A stretch of DNA of 64,000 nucleotides from contig CM119263.1 in the NCBI GenBank assembly GCA_051294375.1, positions 3,041,573 to 3,105,572 of the forward strand, given 5' to 3'. The stretch comes from Paraspadella gotoi (taxonomy: Eukaryota; Chaetognatha). The translations under genes were made by a program, and so were the position numbers. Below, one piece after another: positions 60,527 through 64,000 of this stretch. Numbering within the stretch: position 1 is the stretch's first letter; every line of letters begins with the position of its first letter. The notes under the pieces were generated by a model that worked only from the letters and a program-made list of their open reading frames with translations, did not search any database and was not told the origin of the DNA.

Positions 60527-61658
60527 NNNNNNNNNNNNNNNNNNNNNNNNNATGAATTTCATGGGAAGAATCACAGATAATAGCCAAGAAGTTGAGTTGT
60601 CTAAAAAGACAGAATAAAAACAAACATCGGATGGAATAGATGGAATAGAATTTGTGATGGTGGATAATAAAACTGCCTAGGAGTGCGGTGATAAGATTAG
60701 TGATAAAATATGATGACGATAACTTGAGAAAGTTGAGACCGAGTAGAGCACAGATCATTCCTTCCTTGTCCTGTAATTATGAACGTAATGGAACACGTCT
60801 CTCTCTCTCTCTCTCGTCTCTCTCTCGTTTCTACTATCTCCTCCTATTGCTTGTCGTCTTGCTCTCATTTCTCTCTCGTCTCTCTCTTGCTCTCTCGTCT
60901 CTCTCTCTCTCTGCTTCATATTATTACTTTGCTCATTCCTTACTTTTGCCACACAAAACCACGTCCTTCTATAACGATATTAGCAATCTACTCCTTCATT
61001 AATAAAGATCATGATAAAACTTTTACGAACGTCTGTTGCTCAATTCGTCTCTGGCGCGGCAGCTGCTGTCCGCCCGCTCCGTGCCGGCCGCCTGCAGCTG
61101 CCGCGTCCCCTTTCTCTCTACACTTGCAGCCGACTCACCCCGCTCGCCCCAACCACGGACCACCGGCCTCGGCGTCCTCCCCAGCATCTGACGGGCCGGC
61201 GGGCGCCGCTGGGCTGCTTGCCGCGCCAGCCGGCCGCGAGGGGCCGCGGTATCGGGCGGGCAACAGCCCGGCACGCCGTGCACGTACTGAGCGCAACAGT
61301 GTCCTCTAGCGGGTTCACCGGGTCTTTTGTGGGCGTGGCGCGTCGGCGTTCCACTCTGCTCGAAGAATCCGCTTCGGAAAGTTGTTGCCGGTTGAAGTTG
61401 GAGCGACGCTCATTTACGCTTTTTGAGAGTGAGAGGGGGGGAGGAGACACGAGTTCACGTTGTCACGGTTTCTTGTTCATCTCCTTAGTTTTACGAAGAA
61501 ATGTATTAAAATTGATTTATAGTGCATCTCTTTGTTTAGCATATGTTTTATATTTTTTGTTCATGTCTTTAGTTTGGTAAATGTTTCTCAATTCTTAGTT
61601 TCATTCTTTAGCTTTAGAAAATGTTTTCAATTTTAGCTTCAATAGCCTACTCTCTCTC

Positions 61659-61689
<31 letters not shown>

Positions 61690-61887
61690 TCTTCACCTCT
61701 CTCTTCTCTCTTCTCTCATCTCATCTTCTCTAATTCTACTGCCTTGTCAACCCGGCGTTTCGCTTCCCCTGCTCTACCCCGATTCCGCTGTGGATTTTCC
61801 TTTTCGCCCTTTTCCTTGATCTGGGATCACGATTTCCCTTCTGGTCGATAAACTCTCCTCTCTCTCTCTATCTCTCTTCTCTCTTCA

Positions 61888-61942
<55 letters not shown>

Positions 61943-62031
61943 CCTTTGCGCCTTCAGCTACGAAGACGCGGAAAATGAAAGATCAAAGCTCTGACGCGTC
62001 GCCATCTTAATTTTATGAAATCCTGAGAGAG

Positions 62032-62091
<60 letters not shown>

Positions 62092-62115
62092 AGATGAGAG
62101 AGTTCGTTTACTTTG
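60527..62115. repeat. Gap plus noisy partial duplicate of 57857-58950 and 60040-60480
   Basis: It starts after a 25-N gap (60527-60551). It follows 57857-58950, including a broken copy of exon D (about 61120-61410), then jumps at about 61640 to sequence matching 60040-60480. Differences are mostly single-base insertions. Confidence 0.85.
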
Positions 62116-62648
62116 TTCCTCATATACTCGTCATTTTATTCTGGCTTGAATAAAACAACTCCTGAGCTTTCACATCACTCTCTCTCTTTCTTCTCTCTCT
62201 CTACTTCTCTTCTCTCTCTTCTCTCCGTGCCTTTCTCTCCTCTTCTCCTCTCCTCGCTCTTCTCTCTTCTCTCTCCTCTCTCTCTCTCTCTCTCTTCCTC
62301 CCTTCCTGAGAGATGCGAGAGAGAGAGGTAGTGAATGCCACGAGTGAGTGTACGAGAATTATGAACGGAATATTAGATATGCGTCTAAAAATAGAATAAG
62401 AGGAGCGGACAAAGAGAAGGGTTAATGAAGGCCGTAAAAAGCGATCGAAAAGGGAACCAGTGAGAAAAAGAGAAGGAAAAAAAGGGAAAAAAATGAGAGG
62501 AAAAAGAAGGAGAATAAAAAAAAGGAAAGTGGACCTGTGAGAAAAAGCGAAGAAAAAAAGGAGAAAAAAAAAATAAAAGAAAAGCTTAGAAAACGAAAAA
62601 AGAAAAAGTAAGGACTTCCGGTCAGCCTCCGCCTTACCATTTCCTTAC
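62116..62648. other. Intronic CT-rich and purine-rich DNA
   Basis: CT-rich block 62175-62305, then A/G-rich sequence to exon A. No gene seen. Confidence 0.7.
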
Positions 62649-62726
62649 CTCAGCTCGGCGGAGGTGGGTCCGCTCCACGGCGGCCGCGAAATTCCTTTCC
62701 TCGCCTTCAACAGTTGCTCCGAAAAT
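62649..62726 (-). CDS. Unrecognised minus-strand gene, exon 'A' (78 bp)
   Basis: The acceptor is cctcctcgcag and the donor GAG|GTAAGG. The first base completes a codon; the exon then reads FSEQLLKARKGISRPPW and SGPTSAEL and leaves phase 2 (AG). That phase joins the next exon (AG|G, Arg). The acceptor ends a ~700-nt pyrimidine-rich tract on this strand (the + strand purine tract 62735-63450). I do not recognise the family; upstream exons would be beyond the right-hand gap. Confidence 0.6.
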
Positions 62727-62734
62727 CTGCGAGG

Positions 62735-63450
62735 AGGAAATGAGAAAAAAAATAAGAAAAGGAAATAAGGAAAGGAATGAGGGGGGGGAAAGAATTGAAT
62801 GAAGAGAGAAAAAAGAAGAAAAAATATAAAAAGAAAATGAAAGGAAAAAAAAGAGAAAGAAAAAGAAAATGGAAATTGAGGGGGAAAATAAAAGAAAATA
62901 AAGGGAAAGTAAATGATGATGAAAAAAAGAAGAAAAAAAATGAAAAGAAAGAAAAGAATGATGAAAAAAATAAGAATAAAGATGAAGAGAAAAAAAAGAA
63001 GGAAAAAAAAATAAGGAAAGAAAAAAATGAAGAGAAAGAAAAGAATGATGAAAAAAAGAAGAAAAAAAAATGAAGAGAAAGAAAAGAATGAAAAAAAGGA
63101 AAGAAAAAAATGAAAAGAAAGAAAAGAATGATGAAAAAAAGAAGAAAAAAAATGAAGAGAAAAAAAAGAAGGAAAAAAAAAGAAGGAAAGAAAAAAATGA
63201 AAAGAAAGAAAATAATGATCAAAAAAAGAAGAAAAAAATGAAGAGAAAGAAAAAAATGAAAAAAAATGAAAGAAAAAAATGAAGAGAAAGAAAAGAATGA
63301 TTAAAAAAAGAAGAAAAAAATGAAGAGAAAGAAAAGAATGAAAAAAAAGGAAAGAAAAAAAATGAAGAGAAAGAAAAGAATCATGAAAAAAAGAGAAAAG
63401 AAAAAAAGAAAAGAAAGAAATGATTAAAGGAGAAAACAAATGAAATTAAA
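62735..63450. repeat. ~700-nt purine tract (AAGAAAAAAATGAAGAGAAA)n upstream of exon A
   Basis: Degenerate units of about 45-50 bp with ATGA or TGAT as the only pyrimidine-containing steps. On the minus strand it forms the polypyrimidine tract of exon A. Open frames on either strand (poly-Lys/Glu, poly-Phe/Ser) are repeat translations. Confidence 0.9.
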
Positions 63451-64000
63451 AAAAAAAACAAATTCGCGAGAGACTGAGATCTTCTTCCCAAACAATCACT
63501 CCTCTCTCTCCCTCGTTTCTCTCTCCCTCGTTTCTCTCTCCCTCCTCTCTCTCTCCCTCCNNNNNNNNNNNNNNNNNNNNNNNNNNNNNNNNNNNNNNNN
63601 NNNNNNNNNNNNNNNNNNNNNNNNNNNNNNNNNNNNNNNNNNNNNNNNNNNNNNNNNNNNNNNNNNNNNNNNNNNNNNNNNNNNNNNNNNNNNNNNNNNN
63701 NNNNNNNNNNNNNNNNNNNNNNNNNNNNNNNNNNNNNNNNNNNNNNNNNNNNNNNNNNNNNNNNNNNNNNNNNNNNNNNNNNNNNNNNNNNNNNNNNNNN
63801 NNNNNNNNNNNNNNNNNNNNNNNNNNNNNNNNNNNNNNNNNNNNNNNNNNNNNNNNNNNNNNNNNNNNNNNNNNNNNNNNNNNNNNNNNNNNNNNNNNNN
63901 NNNNNNNNNNNNNNNNNNNNNNNNNNNNNNNNNNNNNNNNNNNNNNNNNNNNNNNNNNNNNNNNNNNNNNNNNNNNNNNNNNNNNNNNNNNNNNNNNNNN
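63451..64000. other. Short CT repeat, then unresolved gap
   Basis: CTCTCTCCCTCGTTT units to 63560, then N to the end. Confidence 0.95.

Noticed and set aside
62645-63439. 264-codon Phe-rich minus-strand frame
   Set aside because: Translation of the purine/pyrimidine tract; only its last ~26 codons, after the acceptor at 62726, look like an exon.

Overview
The window is metazoan nuclear DNA from an invertebrate I cannot place more precisely. The evidence is spliced genes with GT-AG introns, one for a small-conductance calcium-activated potassium (SK) channel and one for an SLC17-type transporter, set in introns full of (CT)n/(GA)n, (ACG)n/(CGT)n and AT-rich repeats. It is a draft assembly. 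Six gaps are exactly 25 N, others are larger, and several stretches occur two or three times. The copies differ mostly by single-base insertions or deletions, which looks like unpolished long-read patching rather than evolution.

Layout. 1-12.1 kb: a ~4.8 kb segment present about 2.5 times; 1-2794 and 4816-7609 look identical and 9053-12097 is a noisier version. It carries coding-like exons that may be the SK N-terminus, and they read open only in the third copy. 12.1-14.3 kb: repeat-rich DNA. 14.36-17.2 kb and 21.25-23.8 kb: two arms of an inverted repeat; the right arm holds a genuine SK exon and the left arm a decayed inverted copy of it. 17.4-17.65 kb: promoter-like motifs. 18.36-56.76 kb: SK exons on the + strand at 18357-18436, 23200-23285, 25950-26069 (S1) and 56667-56762 (S2). 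The intron between S1 and S2 is 30.6 kb. It contains a triplicated 3.7 kb segment (39.7-49.6 kb), several mobile-element-like repeats, possible hammerhead-ribozyme relics and, on the opposite strand, a complete three-exon SLC17 gene (52362-54675, 542 aa). 58.3-62.7 kb: the last three exons of an unrecognised minus-strand gene whose reading phases join cleanly; a noisy partial duplicate (60.55-62.1 kb) sits in its intron. The window ends in a 440-base gap.

How it fits together. If the SK gene continues to the right, as the missing S3-S6, pore and calmodulin-binding exons require, it hosts the SLC17 gene and probably the unknown gene as antisense nested genes. Most of the rest is intronic repeat DNA. 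Nearly all long translations of it (poly-Leu/Ser, poly-Arg/Glu, poly-Lys/Glu, poly-Asp) are readings of microsatellites, not proteins.
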